DNA from: Heliobacterium mobile
GTDB taxonomy: Bacteria > Bacillota > Desulfitobacteriia > Heliobacteriales > Heliobacteriaceae
Reading direction: 5' to 3'
Assembly: GCF_009720735.1 (NCBI RefSeq)
Contig: NZ_WNKU01000004.1
Coordinates: forward strand, 62,001 to 126,000
Length of the DNA stretch: 64,000 nucleotides
Numbering within the stretch: position 1 is the stretch's first letter; every line of letters begins with the position of its first letter. The notes beneath the pieces are model-generated. The model was not told where the DNA came from, searched no databases, and saw only the letters and a list, made by a program, of their open reading frames with translations. Of this stretch, positions 7,415 through 16,504 are shown one piece after another. Position numbers and translations under genes: made by a program.

Positions 7415-9520
7415 TTGAATCAAAACCGCCCCACCTTTTATTTGACGACGCCCATCTATTACCCCAGCGGAAAACCGCACATCGGCCACGCCTATTCGAC
7501 GGTCATGGCCGATACGATCGCCCGTTACAAGCGCCTGCGGGGATTTGACGTACGCTTCCTCACCGGGCTTGATGAACACGGTCAAAAGATAGAGCGTTCC
7601 GCTAAAGCCAAAGAGATGGAACCGATTCAGTACTTAAACCAACTGGCCGATACTTTTTTAGCCGTCTGGAAGCAGTATCAAATTGAATATGACGACTTTA
7701 TTCGCACGACCGAAGAACGCCATAAAAAAGCTGTCCAGACCATCTTCCAAAAGATCTGGGACAACGGAGACATCTATAAATCGGAATATGAAGGCTGGTA
7801 CTGCACGCCTTGTGAAGCCTTCTGGGTGGAACGGCAGCTCAAAGAAGTGGATAACCAACGGCTCTGTCCGGACTGCGACCGTCCCGTCGAACTGGTGAAG
7901 GAAGAGAGCTATTTCTTCCGTATGTCCAAATACCAGGACCGACTGCTCAAGCACATCGAGGAAAACCCCGATTTTATCCAGCCGACGAGCCGGCGCAATG
8001 AGATGATCAGCTTCATCAAACAGGGGTTGGAAGATCTTTGTGTCTCCCGGACGACCTTCAAGTGGGGGATCCCCGTACCGATCAACGAAAACCATGTCAT
8101 CTACGTCTGGTTTGACGCCTTGTCCAACTACATCACCGCCTTAGGCTATGGCAGTGATGACCAGGAATTGTACCAACGGTACTGGCCGGCCGATGTTCAT
8201 CTCGTCGGCAAAGATATCGTCCGTTTTCACACGGTCATCTGGCCCATCATCCTCATGGCCTTAGGGGAACCCTTGCCTAAACAAGTCTATGGTCACGGCT
8301 GGTTCATGCTCGATTCCGGAAAGATGTCCAAATCGAAGGGGAATGTGGTCGATCCGGTAGAGTTGGCGAACAAATACGGTGTCGATGCCATGCGGTACTA
8401 CTTCGCCCGGGAAATGACCGCCGGCCAAGATGCCTACTACTCGGAGGAATCGCTCATCGGCCGGATCAATACGGATCTGGCCAACGATATCGGAAACCTG
8501 CTCCACCGCTCCTTATCGATGGTGGAACGCTTCTCCGGCGGTGTCGTGAAGAAAGCTTCTCCCGAGGCAGAAGGTCCGCTGGAAAAAGAGATCCAAGCGC
8601 TGGCGGAAAAAGTCGTCCATGAGTACAGCACTCTGATGGATAAATATGACCTGTCCGGCGCCCATGGGGCCATCTTCAAGCTCGTCGGACGCATGAACAA
8701 ATATGTCGACGAACGGGCACCTTGGGCATTGAACAAAAAGCCAGAGGCCCGGGCTGAACTGGAAGCTGTCCTCTATCATATGGTGGAAAGCCTTCGCTTG
8801 GCCGCGATCTTGCTCAAGCCGGTCATGCCCAATATCCCGCAAAAGATCTTTGCCCAGTTGGGGATAGTCGACCGGGAAGATTTGCAAGGCTGGGAAGGGA
8901 CCCTTTGGGGACAATTCCCTGACGGTGTCACCGTGCAAAAAGGGGAACCCCTGTTCCCGCGGATCGATCCGGCGACCTTGCAGGGAGACGCCGAGGCCGA
9001 GTCAAGCAGCCCAAAAGTCGCCAAAACAGAGAAAAAAGGAAAGGCAGCGGAGCAAAAAATGACCGATACGAAAGCAAACGATACAGTAACGACAACTGTC
9101 GTCCCAGAAGGCGCAGCGCAATCAGCCATAGAGGCCACTCAACCACCAACGACGGAAGCTGTCGCGGAAAATCTTCCAGTTATGGACCCTCTGTTACCGG
9201 AGATCACCATCGATGACTTTGCGAAAGTGGACCTGCGGGTGATCGAGGTGGTAGAAGCAGAAAGAGTCCCCAAGACAGAGAAACTGATGCAGTTAAAAGT
9301 CAAACTAGGCGATGAAACACGGACGGTCGTCTCTGGGATCGCCCAATACTATACGCCGGAAGAACTCGTCGGGAAAAAGCTCGTCCTCGTGGCCAACTTA
9401 AAGCCGGCTAAACTGCGGGGAATCACCTCACAAGGCATGATCCTGGCGGCCTCCAACAATGGAGTGCTGGAAGCGTTGACCGTCACGAAAGACATTCCTG
9501 CCGGCAGTCGGGTGAAATAG
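7415..9520 (+). CDS. metG: Methionyl-tRNA synthetase
   Basis: 701-residue class I synthetase charging tRNA-Met. Visible are the HIGH-like motif (GKPHIGHAYS), two CxxC zinc pairs (CTPC and CPDC, about residues 125-145), KMSKSKGN near 320, and a C-terminal Trbp111-type tRNA-binding domain (about 592-701, DFAKVDLRVIEVVEAERV). A Lys/Thr/Ala-rich linker (about 510-590) joins them. The start is TTG 7415, 8 bases after ACAGGAGG; the frame opens earlier at 7370 without a ribosome site. tatD starts at the very next base, so the two are translationally linked, matching the Bacillus metS-yabD order. Confidence 0.96.
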   Translation: MNQNRPTFYLTTPIYYPSGKPHIGHAYSTVMADTIARYKRLRGFDVRFLTGLDEHGQKIERSAKAKEMEPIQYLNQLADTFLAVWKQYQIEYDDFIRTTEERHKKAVQTIFQKIWDNGDIYKSEYEGWYCTPCEAFWVERQLKEVDNQRLCPDCDRPVELVKEESYFFRMSKYQDRLLKHIEENPDFIQPTSRRNEMISFIKQGLEDLCVSRTTFKWGIPVPINENHVIYVWFDALSNYITALGYGSDDQELYQRYWPADVHLVGKDIVRFHTVIWPIILMALGEPLPKQVYGHGWFMLDSGKMSKSKGNVVDPVELANKYGVDAMRYYFAREMTAGQDAYYSEESLIGRINTDLANDIGNLLHRSLSMVERFSGGVVKKASPEAEGPLEKEIQALAEKVVHEYSTLMDKYDLSGAHGAIFKLVGRMNKYVDERAPWALNKKPEARAELEAVLYHMVESLRLAAILLKPVMPNIPQKIFAQLGIVDREDLQGWEGTLWGQFPDGVTVQKGEPLFPRIDPATLQGDAEAESSSPKVAKTEKKGKAAEQKMTDTKANDTVTTTVVPEGAAQSAIEATQPPTTEAVAENLPVMDPLLPEITIDDFAKVDLRVIEVVEAERVPKTEKLMQLKVKLGDETRTVVSGIAQYYTPEELVGKKLVLVANLKPAKLRGITSQGMILAASNNGVLEALTVTKDIPAGSRVK

Positions 9521-10297
9521 ATGCGCCTCTTCGACACCCATGCCCACATGGACGACAAATCCTTTCGAGACGACCGGGAAGAGGTCTTCGCGCAAGCCCG
9601 GGAGGCTGGTGTGGAATTGATCGTCAATGTCGGCTACGATATCCCTTCATCAGAACGATCGATCGCCTTAGCGGACCAATACCCCTTCATCTATGCGGCA
9701 GTGGGCATCCATCCTCACGATGCCGAAGGTGTAACTACGGAAACTTATGAACAACTCCGCGCGATGGCGGCCCAACGAAAGGTGGTCGCCATCGGTGAGA
9801 TTGGGCTTGATTATTATCGAGATTTGTCGCCTCGGCCTGTTCAGCAGGAAGTCTTTGTCCGGCAGTTACATCTCGCCCGGGAACTTGGCAAACCGGTGAT
9901 TATCCATGATCGGGATGCCCACGGGGACGTCATGGATACGCTGCGCTGCGAGGCTCAAGGGCTCGAGGGAGTATTACATTGCTTTTCCGGCAGTTGGGAG
10001 ATGGCCAAGTTCTGCCTCGATCTTGGTTTTTACATTTCCTTAGCCGGCCCAGTCACCTATACCAATGCCCGGCAGCTTTTGGACATCGCAAAAAAAGTCC
10101 CCGCCGATCGGCTGCTCGTCGAGACCGATTCCCCCTACCTATCGCCGCACCCCCTTCGCGGTAAACGCAACCACTCAGGGAATGTAGCTTTGGTTGCCCA
10201 AAAGGTGGCACAACTGCGGGAGGAAGATCCCGAAGAACTGGCCGAACAGATGCTGCGCAACGGATGCCGGCTCTTTCGAATTCCAGAACCGAATTAA
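9521..10297 (+). CDS. tatD: TatD family metal-dependent DNase
   Basis: 258-residue TatD/YcfH-type hydrolase with an amidohydrolase TIM barrel. Metal ligands are visible in FDTHAHMD (residues 4-11), GIHPHDAEG, the Glu in IGEIGLDYYRD, VIIHDRDAHGD and the final Asp in ETDSPYLSPHP. Family members are 3'-5' DNases involved in DNA repair or quality control. The start codon directly abuts the metG stop. A strong terminator follows, so metG-tatD form a two-gene operon. Confidence 0.94.
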   Translation: MRLFDTHAHMDDKSFRDDREEVFAQAREAGVELIVNVGYDIPSSERSIALADQYPFIYAAVGIHPHDAEGVTTETYEQLRAMAAQRKVVAIGEIGLDYYRDLSPRPVQQEVFVRQLHLARELGKPVIIHDRDAHGDVMDTLRCEAQGLEGVLHCFSGSWEMAKFCLDLGFYISLAGPVTYTNARQLLDIAKKVPADRLLVETDSPYLSPHPLRGKRNHSGNVALVAQKVAQLREEDPEELAEQMLRNGCRLFRIPEPN

Positions 10298-10320
10298 ATT
10301 CCATAATTAGGAACCAGCAA

Positions 10321-10350
10321 AAAGAACCCCTTCGGGTTCTTTTTTTTATT
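10321..10350 (+). terminator. Terminator after tatD
   Basis: Nine-bp stem AAAGAACCC (10321-10329) with GGGTTCTTT (10334-10342), loop CTTC, then a run of T. Confidence 0.92.
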
Positions 10351-10428
10351 GGCTCCTAATAGATTGGACCATGCCCGTTCTTGTCCCCGTAATGGGGATT
10401 TATGGGGAAAAGAAGGGGAGGGTTCTAA

Positions 10429-11502
10429 TTGGATAGATCTAGCACAGTGGTGACAGAATCGAAAGGGAAGGCTCGCCTCAAGTCTCCTTGGATTGTGGGA
10501 ACAGCTGCTTTCTTCGCACTTGTCGGCATGCTTTCAACTGTGATGATGAGTGATGCCTTTCGTTGGAAGACCCTTTCCATCGATTCGGAAGGGCAGACGC
10601 GGATTGTCCGTTCCCGCGCGAAGACCGTAAAAGATGTGCTCACCAGCGAAGGGATTCCATATGAGATTGGCGATCGATTGACTCCGATGGAAGAAGAGCC
10701 AGTCACCGACGGTATGGTTATCCATATGGAGAAGTCTCGATGGCACGAATTGGCCCTGGACGGACGAAAGATGAACTTTAAGCTTACCGGCAGTCTCTCG
10801 AAAGAGAAACTTCAAGAAATGGGCATATCTTTCGGTAAAGAGGACCGCCTTGAGGCGGTGGCGGAAGATGGTGTATCACGATGGCGAATCGTCCGTGTAG
10901 AAAAGCAGAGCCGGAATCGGACAGAGCCCATCCCCTTTGAACGCCAAGAATTGACCGACGGGACGATGCCCAAAGGGCAAAGCCGTGTCGTCGTTCAAGG
11001 AGAAGAGGGCCTGAAGGAAATCACCGAAGTGGTCACTCTTGAAAACGGGGTCGAAGTAGGGGCCGAGAGGCTGAAGGAAGAGGTACAAAAGCCAGCCCGG
11101 AATGAGGTGGTCATCCGCGGCGAGGGATCGGACAGAGGCGGAAGTAGATTGGCCATGGCATCACGGGGGCGCTCCACTCGCCTTGGGCAATCTGGAGGAA
11201 TTGACGATGGTCTTCCCCAGGGATCCAAGATCGCCGCTTCCTTCACGGTGAGTGCCACCGCCTATACGCACACGGGCAGCCGCACCGCCACAGGCCGTTG
11301 GCCGTCGGTAGGTGTGGTTGCAGTGGACCCAAGGGTGATCCCCTTAGGGACCAAACTGTTTGTAGAAAATTACGGTATGGCGACAGCGGCTGACACTGGC
11401 GGAGCCATTAAAGGGAATAAAATCGATGTTTTTTTCGACACGGAAGCGGAATGTATTCGTTGGGGAAGACAACCGGTAACCGTACATATCGTCGAGGAAT
11501 AG
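10429..11502 (+). CDS. YabE-like G5/3D-domain cell-wall protein, copy 1
   Basis: 357-residue membrane-anchored wall protein. One transmembrane segment (about 23-42, IVGTAAFFALVGML) is followed by DUF348-type repeats (about 50-135), a G5 domain (about 160-235) that may bind glycan, and a C-terminal 3D domain (about 268-355). The 3D domain carries TATAYTHTG-like and VAVDPRVIPLGTKLFVE motifs and two aspartates of the DPBB/RlpA-type fold. Relatives include YabE, YuiC and resuscitation-promoting Sps proteins, so a lytic peptidoglycan activity is likely but unproven. The start is TTG 10429, with GGGGAGGG 6 bases upstream. A second paralogue follows directly. Confidence 0.85.
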   Translation: MDRSSTVVTESKGKARLKSPWIVGTAAFFALVGMLSTVMMSDAFRWKTLSIDSEGQTRIVRSRAKTVKDVLTSEGIPYEIGDRLTPMEEEPVTDGMVIHMEKSRWHELALDGRKMNFKLTGSLSKEKLQEMGISFGKEDRLEAVAEDGVSRWRIVRVEKQSRNRTEPIPFERQELTDGTMPKGQSRVVVQGEEGLKEITEVVTLENGVEVGAERLKEEVQKPARNEVVIRGEGSDRGGSRLAMASRGRSTRLGQSGGIDDGLPQGSKIAASFTVSATAYTHTGSRTATGRWPSVGVVAVDPRVIPLGTKLFVENYGMATAADTGGAIKGNKIDVFFDTEAECIRWGRQPVTVHIVEE

Positions 11503-11538
11503 TAAGAATAGCTTAAAACTTTCGGCACAAGCACAGTT

Positions 11539-11597
11539 AAATGGGAAAAAGAGGAAACCACGTCGAAGGATCAGTGGCTCTTTTTCCCATTTTTCAA
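11539..11597 (+). terminator. Terminator between the two 3D-protein genes
   Basis: A 15-bp perfect stem (11539-11553 with 11578-11592) plus an inner CCAC/GTGG stem, followed by T residues. It separates the paralogues into two transcription units. Confidence 0.9.
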
Positions 11598-11608
11598 CAT
11601 TCTTAGCT

Positions 11609-11637
11609 TTGACAAGCCCCCGTTCCTTAAGTAAAAT
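11609..11637 (+). promoter_or_regulatory. Sigma-A promoter of second 3D-protein gene
   Basis: TTGACA (11609-11614), 17-bp spacer, TAAAAT (11632-11637). Near consensus, 48 bases before the start codon. Confidence 0.75.
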
Positions 11638-11684
11638 GAGTACAACCTAAAATTGGTTAGACTTGGTCGAAAGGGGGCCCCGTC

Positions 11685-12740
11685 ATGCCGGATGACACCA
11701 CCACTAACCCGACCGAGCCGCTATCATTTCTCCAAAGACTGCAAACAGTGGCCAAAGATCTCACTCAGTTTCGCTCTCAGCCGCCGGGGCGGCAATGGAA
11801 GTTGGCTTTAGGCCTTCTTGTCGGTCTGCTCTTTGTCACCTGGGGTTTATACGATTGGTTGCAAAAAGACATCACATTGGACATTGATGGACAAAAGGTC
11901 GTCGTGGGTACCTTCTCCCACAGCGTCGCCGAAGTGTTGCAAGAAAAGGAAATCACCTTGGCTGAGAAAGACAAGGTCGAACCGAGTCCAGAGACAGCGC
12001 TGACAGACGGACTTACCGTACATATCATTCGAGCCTTTCCTGTATCGCTGGTCGTAGATGGCCAGCGCAAAGAAATTGTCACAACACCTGTCTTCGTCAA
12101 AGATCTGGTTGAACAAACATCGATAAAATTGCAGCCCAAGGACCGGGTTGAACCGTCTCTGGAAACATTGGTGGACAAGCCTGGGCAGGTTCGCATCGTT
12201 CGTGTACAGGAAAAAGAAATCGTTGAAAACGAACCCATTCCGTTTCGGACAGAATCGAAACCGGACGACAGCTTGGAAAAAGGCCTTCAAAAGATCGTTT
12301 CTCGAGGCAAGAACGGCATCGTTCGCCAGGCGACCAAGGTGATCTTTGAAGACGGTCAAGAAGTTAAGCGGGAGCTGATTTCGCAGGAAATCGTTCAACC
12401 GCCCGTCAATCAAGTGGTGGCTATGGGTACGATTGATCAGGTGTCTCGGGGCGGTCTGCGCTTCCGCATCAAAGAGGCACTGTACATGACAGCGACTGCC
12501 TACACCCATACGGGCAGAAACACAGCCTCTGGCGCATACCCGGAAGTGGGCATGGTCGCCGTGGATCCCTCCACTATCCCCATGGGTTCTAAGCTCTACG
12601 TGGAAGGATACGGATTTGCCCGCGCCGCTGACCGGGGATCGTCCATCGTCGGCGACCACATCGATGTGTTCGTCGAAACAGAGCAAGATGCGAGACGATG
12701 GGGTAAAAAGAACACGAAGGTCTATGTACTGGACGAATAA
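11685..12740 (+). CDS. yabE: YabE-like G5/3D-domain cell-wall protein, copy 2
   Basis: 351-residue paralogue of the preceding gene with the same plan: a short cytoplasmic tail, transmembrane segment at about 37-57 (LALGLLVGLLFVTWGLYDWL), two DUF348 repeats (about 60-170), G5 (about 170-245) and a C-terminal 3D domain (about 262-350, VAVDPSTIPMGSKLYVEGYG). ATG 11685 follows AAAGGGGG. Its place just before rnmV and rsmA is that of Bacillus yabE, so it is probably the ancestral copy and the upstream gene a duplicate. It has its own strong promoter. Likely role: wall remodelling at the cell surface. Confidence 0.87.
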   Translation: MPDDTTTNPTEPLSFLQRLQTVAKDLTQFRSQPPGRQWKLALGLLVGLLFVTWGLYDWLQKDITLDIDGQKVVVGTFSHSVAEVLQEKEITLAEKDKVEPSPETALTDGLTVHIIRAFPVSLVVDGQRKEIVTTPVFVKDLVEQTSIKLQPKDRVEPSLETLVDKPGQVRIVRVQEKEIVENEPIPFRTESKPDDSLEKGLQKIVSRGKNGIVRQATKVIFEDGQEVKRELISQEIVQPPVNQVVAMGTIDQVSRGGLRFRIKEALYMTATAYTHTGRNTASGAYPEVGMVAVDPSTIPMGSKLYVEGYGFARAADRGSSIVGDHIDVFVETEQDARRWGKKNTKVYVLDE

Positions 12741-12834
12741 GAAATTCAATGGTGAACCATTGAGCCCGCCCTATTTGGGGCGGGTTTGGTTTCTTTCCGG
12801 CGGGAAAACTATCTCGATGATGAGGTGAACAAGT

Positions 12835-13410
12835 CTGGAAAAAGAAAGAATCGCCGAAGTGATCGTTGTGGAAGGCCGGGACGATTTGGTCGCTGTAAAA
12901 CGTGCTGTCGATGCCGAAGTGATCATTACCCAAGGCCTCGGTCTCAGCCCTAAGACGCTGCAGGTCATCAAAGAAGCCCAACAGCGATGCGGTGTCATCG
13001 TGTTTACCGATCCGGACGGGCCGGGAGAGCGAATCCGCCGGTGGGTCACCGAAGCGGTACCTGGTGTCAAACATGCCTTTTTGCCGGCAGCAGTGGCGAA
13101 AAAAGAAGGGAAAGTCGGCATCGAGCATGCCCGTCCGCAAGATATCCGGGTTGCCTTGAACCAGGTCCGTTCGCCGGCTACCAAGCGGGAGACTTTTAAC
13201 CGCGACGACCTGCGCATCTGGAAAGTCGACGGTGTGCCCGGCGCCGGTCAACGGCGAGAAGCTCTCGGGGAAAGACTGGGCATCGGCCGGGTCAATGCCA
13301 AACAGTTCCTACAGCGAATCAATCACTTCGGATTAGGACGGGGCGAAATCGAAGCAGCCCTAAAAGAAATAGGTGAGGGTCCATGTCCAAAGAACTGCGA
13401 CAACGCATAG
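12835..13410 (+). CDS. rnmV: Ribonuclease M5 (probable CTG start)
   Basis: RNase M5 of 191 residues, which matures 5S rRNA precursors. The Toprim domain shows VVEGRDD (catalytic E13) and TDPDG (D59, D61); a C-terminal DUF4093-like half follows. The start is unusual. Bacillus RNase M5 has about six residues before IIVVEGRDD, and here that region is reached only by a CTG at 12835, spaced 6 bases from GAGGTGA; a stop codon lies just upstream (12826-12828). The only standard start (GTG 12859) would delete the first beta strand and has no ribosome site. The gene overlaps rsmA by 28 bases, as in the conserved rnmV-ksgA pair. Confidence 0.9.
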   Translation: MEKERIAEVIVVEGRDDLVAVKRAVDAEVIITQGLGLSPKTLQVIKEAQQRCGVIVFTDPDGPGERIRRWVTEAVPGVKHAFLPAAVAKKEGKVGIEHARPQDIRVALNQVRSPATKRETFNRDDLRIWKVDGVPGAGQRREALGERLGIGRVNAKQFLQRINHFGLGRGEIEAALKEIGEGPCPKNCDNA

Positions 13411-14234
13411 CCCAATACGGTATCCGGGCCAAGAAAGGTCTCGGACAAAACTTTCTTTCTGACAGTGAATATGTATACCGCATCGTCGACGCGGCGGAAC
13501 TTTCCTCGGGCGATGTGGTTGTAGAAATCGGTCCGGGACCGGCAACATTGACACCCCATCTGGCGGAAGCGGTAGGTCCAGAAGGCAAGGTGCTGGCCAT
13601 CGAGGTCGACGAAAGCCTGCGTCCCCTGTTGATGGATCTTTGCCGAGAGTACCCACAGGTAGAGATCCTATGGCAGGATGCACTGAAAGTCGACTATGAT
13701 GCGGTGACGGCGCCCTATCGAGGAGACAAGCCATTTACCCTGGTAGCTAATTTGCCCTATTACATCACGACGCCGATCATGATGGGATTGCTGGAGGGTC
13801 GCTTCAACTTATCCCACATGGTCATCATGGTGCAAAAAGAAGTGGCCGATCGGATGCTCGCCCGAGCCGGAACGAAAGACTACGGCGCCTTGTCGGTGGC
13901 GGTGCAATATCATTGTGAAGTTAAGCTCGTCACCAAAGTCCCTCCAGGGGCTTTTATTCCCCCGCCCAAGGTGAGCTCCGCCGTCGTCCGATTGAACCGT
14001 CGTCGTCAACCACCTGTCCATGTCTTTGATGAAAAGGCTTTCTTTCGAGTCGTCCGGGCCGCCTTTAACCAGCGCCGCAAAACACTGCTGAACGCCTTGG
14101 GCGGGCTCGGCCTGGAGATGACTAAAACGGAAATGTCGGAACGGCTTGCACAGGCTGGTATAGATCCGGGAAGGCGTGGAGAGACACTCAACCTGGACGA
14201 ATTTGCTCGGGTGACTGACGCGCTGTACCGGTAG
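13383..14234 (+). CDS. rsmA: 16S rRNA dimethyladenosine transferase
   Basis: KsgA/RsmA of 283 residues dimethylates A1518 and A1519 of 16S rRNA, a late small-subunit assembly checkpoint. Motifs: KKGLGQNFLSD near residue 18, SAM loop VEIGPGPATLT, catalytic NLPYYITTP, and the C-terminal helical domain with FNQRRKTLLNAL. ATG 13383 follows AGGTGAGGGTCC and lies inside the end of rnmV. A small CCTG/CAGG hairpin with TTTTT (14243-14260) may end transcription. Confidence 0.96.
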   Translation: MSKELRQRIAQYGIRAKKGLGQNFLSDSEYVYRIVDAAELSSGDVVVEIGPGPATLTPHLAEAVGPEGKVLAIEVDESLRPLLMDLCREYPQVEILWQDALKVDYDAVTAPYRGDKPFTLVANLPYYITTPIMMGLLEGRFNLSHMVIMVQKEVADRMLARAGTKDYGALSVAVQYHCEVKLVTKVPPGAFIPPPKVSSAVVRLNRRRQPPVHVFDEKAFFRVVRAAFNQRRKTLLNALGGLGLEMTKTEMSERLAQAGIDPGRRGETLNLDEFARVTDALYR

Positions 14235-14409
14235 AGACAGGGCCTGACGGCAGGATTTTTCGAAGTCGAAGTCAAATCTATATGTTACGGCTTACACAAG
14301 TAGCCGGATGCCTCGTCGCTGGAACTGTTCTAGGGGATCCCTTGGAGCAGTCAATTGGCAAGGTATTCCGGCTTCAATTTTTATCTCGTCAGAAGGGGGA
14401 TATGAGCCT

Positions 14410-16455
14410 ATGAATTACTTCCCCAGCGTATGTCCCTTAGACTGCCCCGACACCTGTGGATTGCTTTTAGGCGTCGAAGAGGGACAAGTCCGCTCTTGTC
14501 AAGGAGACCCAAACCACCCCTTCACGAGAGGCTTTATCTGCGGCAAGATGAAAAAGTATCCCGAATACCTGAACTCATCGCAGCGGCTGAAGGTCCCCCT
14601 TCGCCGGACCGGCCCGAAAGGAACGGGCGCTTTTGAACCGGTTTCCTGGGACGAAGCGATCGAGATCATTCAGAAGCGATGGCAAGGGATCATCGATGAA
14701 TATGGTGCGGAAGCGATCCTTCCTTATTCCTATGCAGGGACGATGGGTCTCGTCCAGCGGAATAGCGGTCACGCCTTTTTTCATCGACTTGGTGCCAGCC
14801 GGCTGAAGCGGACCATCTGTTCCACGACAGCCGACCTCGGCTGGACGATGACGTTGGGCAGCACCATGGGGAGCGACGTAGAAAGCATCATCCATTCCGA
14901 CCTGATCATCATTTGGGGGATGAATGTGGCATCCACACACGTTCATTTTCTGCCTTTCCTTAAGGAAGCCAAGGCCTGCGGCGCCCGGGTCATCCAGGTC
15001 GATTGTTATCAAAACCGCACTTCGCCGTATGCCGATGAGGTCATCCTGATTCCACCGGGGACAGATACGGCCTTAGCCCTCGGGATGATGCATGTCCTAA
15101 TTCGGGAGGACTTGCTGGATCACGCCTTTATTCAGGAACAGACCAGCGGTTTTTCAGCCCTCGCCGAGAAGGTGCTTCGAGAATATGAGCCGGAGCGAGT
15201 CGCCCAGATCACAGGGCTGCCCGTCTCAATCCTCGAAAAGCTGGCCCGAGCTTATGGTTCGGCTCGGGCGCCCTATATCCGTATAGGCAACGGACCTTGC
15301 CGTCAGTGGGATGGTGCGATGATCTACCGAACGTTGGCCTGCCTGCCGGGACTGGTCGGAGCCTTTACGAAAAAAGGCGGCGGGATTCACTGTTCATCCA
15401 ATACGGGCCAAGCGCTGCCGACTGGCGTCGTTACCCGCGAAGATCTGTTAGCGTCGCCCGTTCGGGAGATCAACATGATCCAGTTGGGCAAGGCCTTAAC
15501 GGAACCGGACGGAGGCCCTGTGAAGTCGCTCTTCGTCTATCATGCCAACCCTGCGGCGGTGGCTCCCGAATCAGATCTGGTCCTCAAAGGACTGGCTCGG
15601 CCTGACCTCTTTGTCGTCGTCCATGAACAGGTGATGACCGATACGGCTCGTTATGCCGATCTTGTACTGCCGGCGTCCGCTTTTCCAGAACATGCCGATC
15701 TGTACCGATCCTATGGTCACTTTTACATTCAAAAGACGCAACCTGTCGTCGACGCACCCGGTGAAGCGAAGAGCAACCTGGAGGTCTTTGGGCTACTCGC
15801 TCGCGCTTTCGGGTTCGAAGACGAACATTTTGCGAAGAATGCCGAAGAGTTGATCGAGGAACTGCTCTCACAAAATACGCCCCTGCTGGAAGGAATCGAC
15901 CGGGCCGATCTCGAGGCTGGGAAGGCAGTCCGGCTGAACGTGGGCGATAATCCGCCGCTGCGATTCGGCCGGTTCCAAACGGCCTCAGGCAAATTGCTCT
16001 TTGAAAACCCCGATTTAGCCGCTAAGAGCTATCCCACCATACCTGAGTACCGGCCTAGGGAGAAAAGTGAGCCCGAGAAGGACTATCCCCTGCGACTGCT
16101 GGCCAACCCGGGCCATCACCTCTTGAACAGCACCTTTGGCGGAAGAGAAGATACGGAGCGATTAGAAGGTGCCCAGCGGATCCTAATCAGTAAGCAGGAC
16201 GCCTCGGTGAGGAAGATTGAACAGGGGCAACAGGTCAACGTATTCAACCACCTCGGAGAAGCTTGCTTTGCCGCCCATGTGACAAAACAGGTACCAAAGG
16301 GAGTGGTTGTCGTCGAGGGGGTTCGGTGGCATTCACGGGTGCCCGGCGGCAAGAACGTAAACCACCTTACCACCAGCCGGGGGACCTTGTTGGCCGAGGG
16401 ATCCTCTTTTAATGACAACTATGTAGAAGTCGAGGGAAAAAACGAAAAATCTTAA
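14410..16455 (+). CDS. Molybdopterin oxidoreductase with N-terminal [4Fe-4S] domain
   Basis: 681-residue member of the DMSO reductase superfamily. The N-terminal iron-sulfur domain has cysteines C8, C12, C16 and C44 (CPLDCPDTC and GFICGK). The molybdopterin domains follow, then a dinucleotide-binding domain (from about residue 560, LLANPGHHLLNSTF). The region KRTICSTTAD near 137 is where the metal ligand is expected, suggesting Cys, though this is inference. It resembles the Bacillus YoaE-like group of unknown substrate. No signal peptide, so cytoplasmic. It stands alone between rsmA and glnK with no partner electron-transfer subunit, an insertion into the conserved rsmA-yabG order. ATG 14410 is chosen over an upstream open frame. 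Confidence 0.87.
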   Translation: MNYFPSVCPLDCPDTCGLLLGVEEGQVRSCQGDPNHPFTRGFICGKMKKYPEYLNSSQRLKVPLRRTGPKGTGAFEPVSWDEAIEIIQKRWQGIIDEYGAEAILPYSYAGTMGLVQRNSGHAFFHRLGASRLKRTICSTTADLGWTMTLGSTMGSDVESIIHSDLIIIWGMNVASTHVHFLPFLKEAKACGARVIQVDCYQNRTSPYADEVILIPPGTDTALALGMMHVLIREDLLDHAFIQEQTSGFSALAEKVLREYEPERVAQITGLPVSILEKLARAYGSARAPYIRIGNGPCRQWDGAMIYRTLACLPGLVGAFTKKGGGIHCSSNTGQALPTGVVTREDLLASPVREINMIQLGKALTEPDGGPVKSLFVYHANPAAVAPESDLVLKGLARPDLFVVVHEQVMTDTARYADLVLPASAFPEHADLYRSYGHFYIQKTQPVVDAPGEAKSNLEVFGLLARAFGFEDEHFAKNAEELIEELLSQNTPLLEGIDRADLEAGKAVRLNVGDNPPLRFGRFQTASGKLLFENPDLAAKSYPTIPEYRPREKSEPEKDYPLRLLANPGHHLLNSTFGGREDTERLEGAQRILISKQDASVRKIEQGQQVNVFNHLGEACFAAHVTKQVPKGVVVVEGVRWHSRVPGGKNVNHLTTSRGTLLAEGSSFNDNYVEVEGKNEKS

Positions 16456-16464
16456 AAAAGGGGA

Positions 16465-16493
16465 TTGCCAAAAAGAATTGATGCCGCTACAAT
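16465..16493 (+). promoter_or_regulatory. Candidate sigma-A promoter ahead of glnK
   Basis: TTGCCA (16465-16470), 17-bp spacer, TACAAT (16488-16493). The expected start site near 16500 would fall immediately before the hairpin at 16505. Confidence 0.55.
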
Positions 16494-16504
16494 AAAACCA
16501 AGAC

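Noticed and set aside
11847-12749. 300-codon reverse frame over the second 3D protein gene
   Set aside because: Antisense to a clear domain protein, no ribosome site, no motif.
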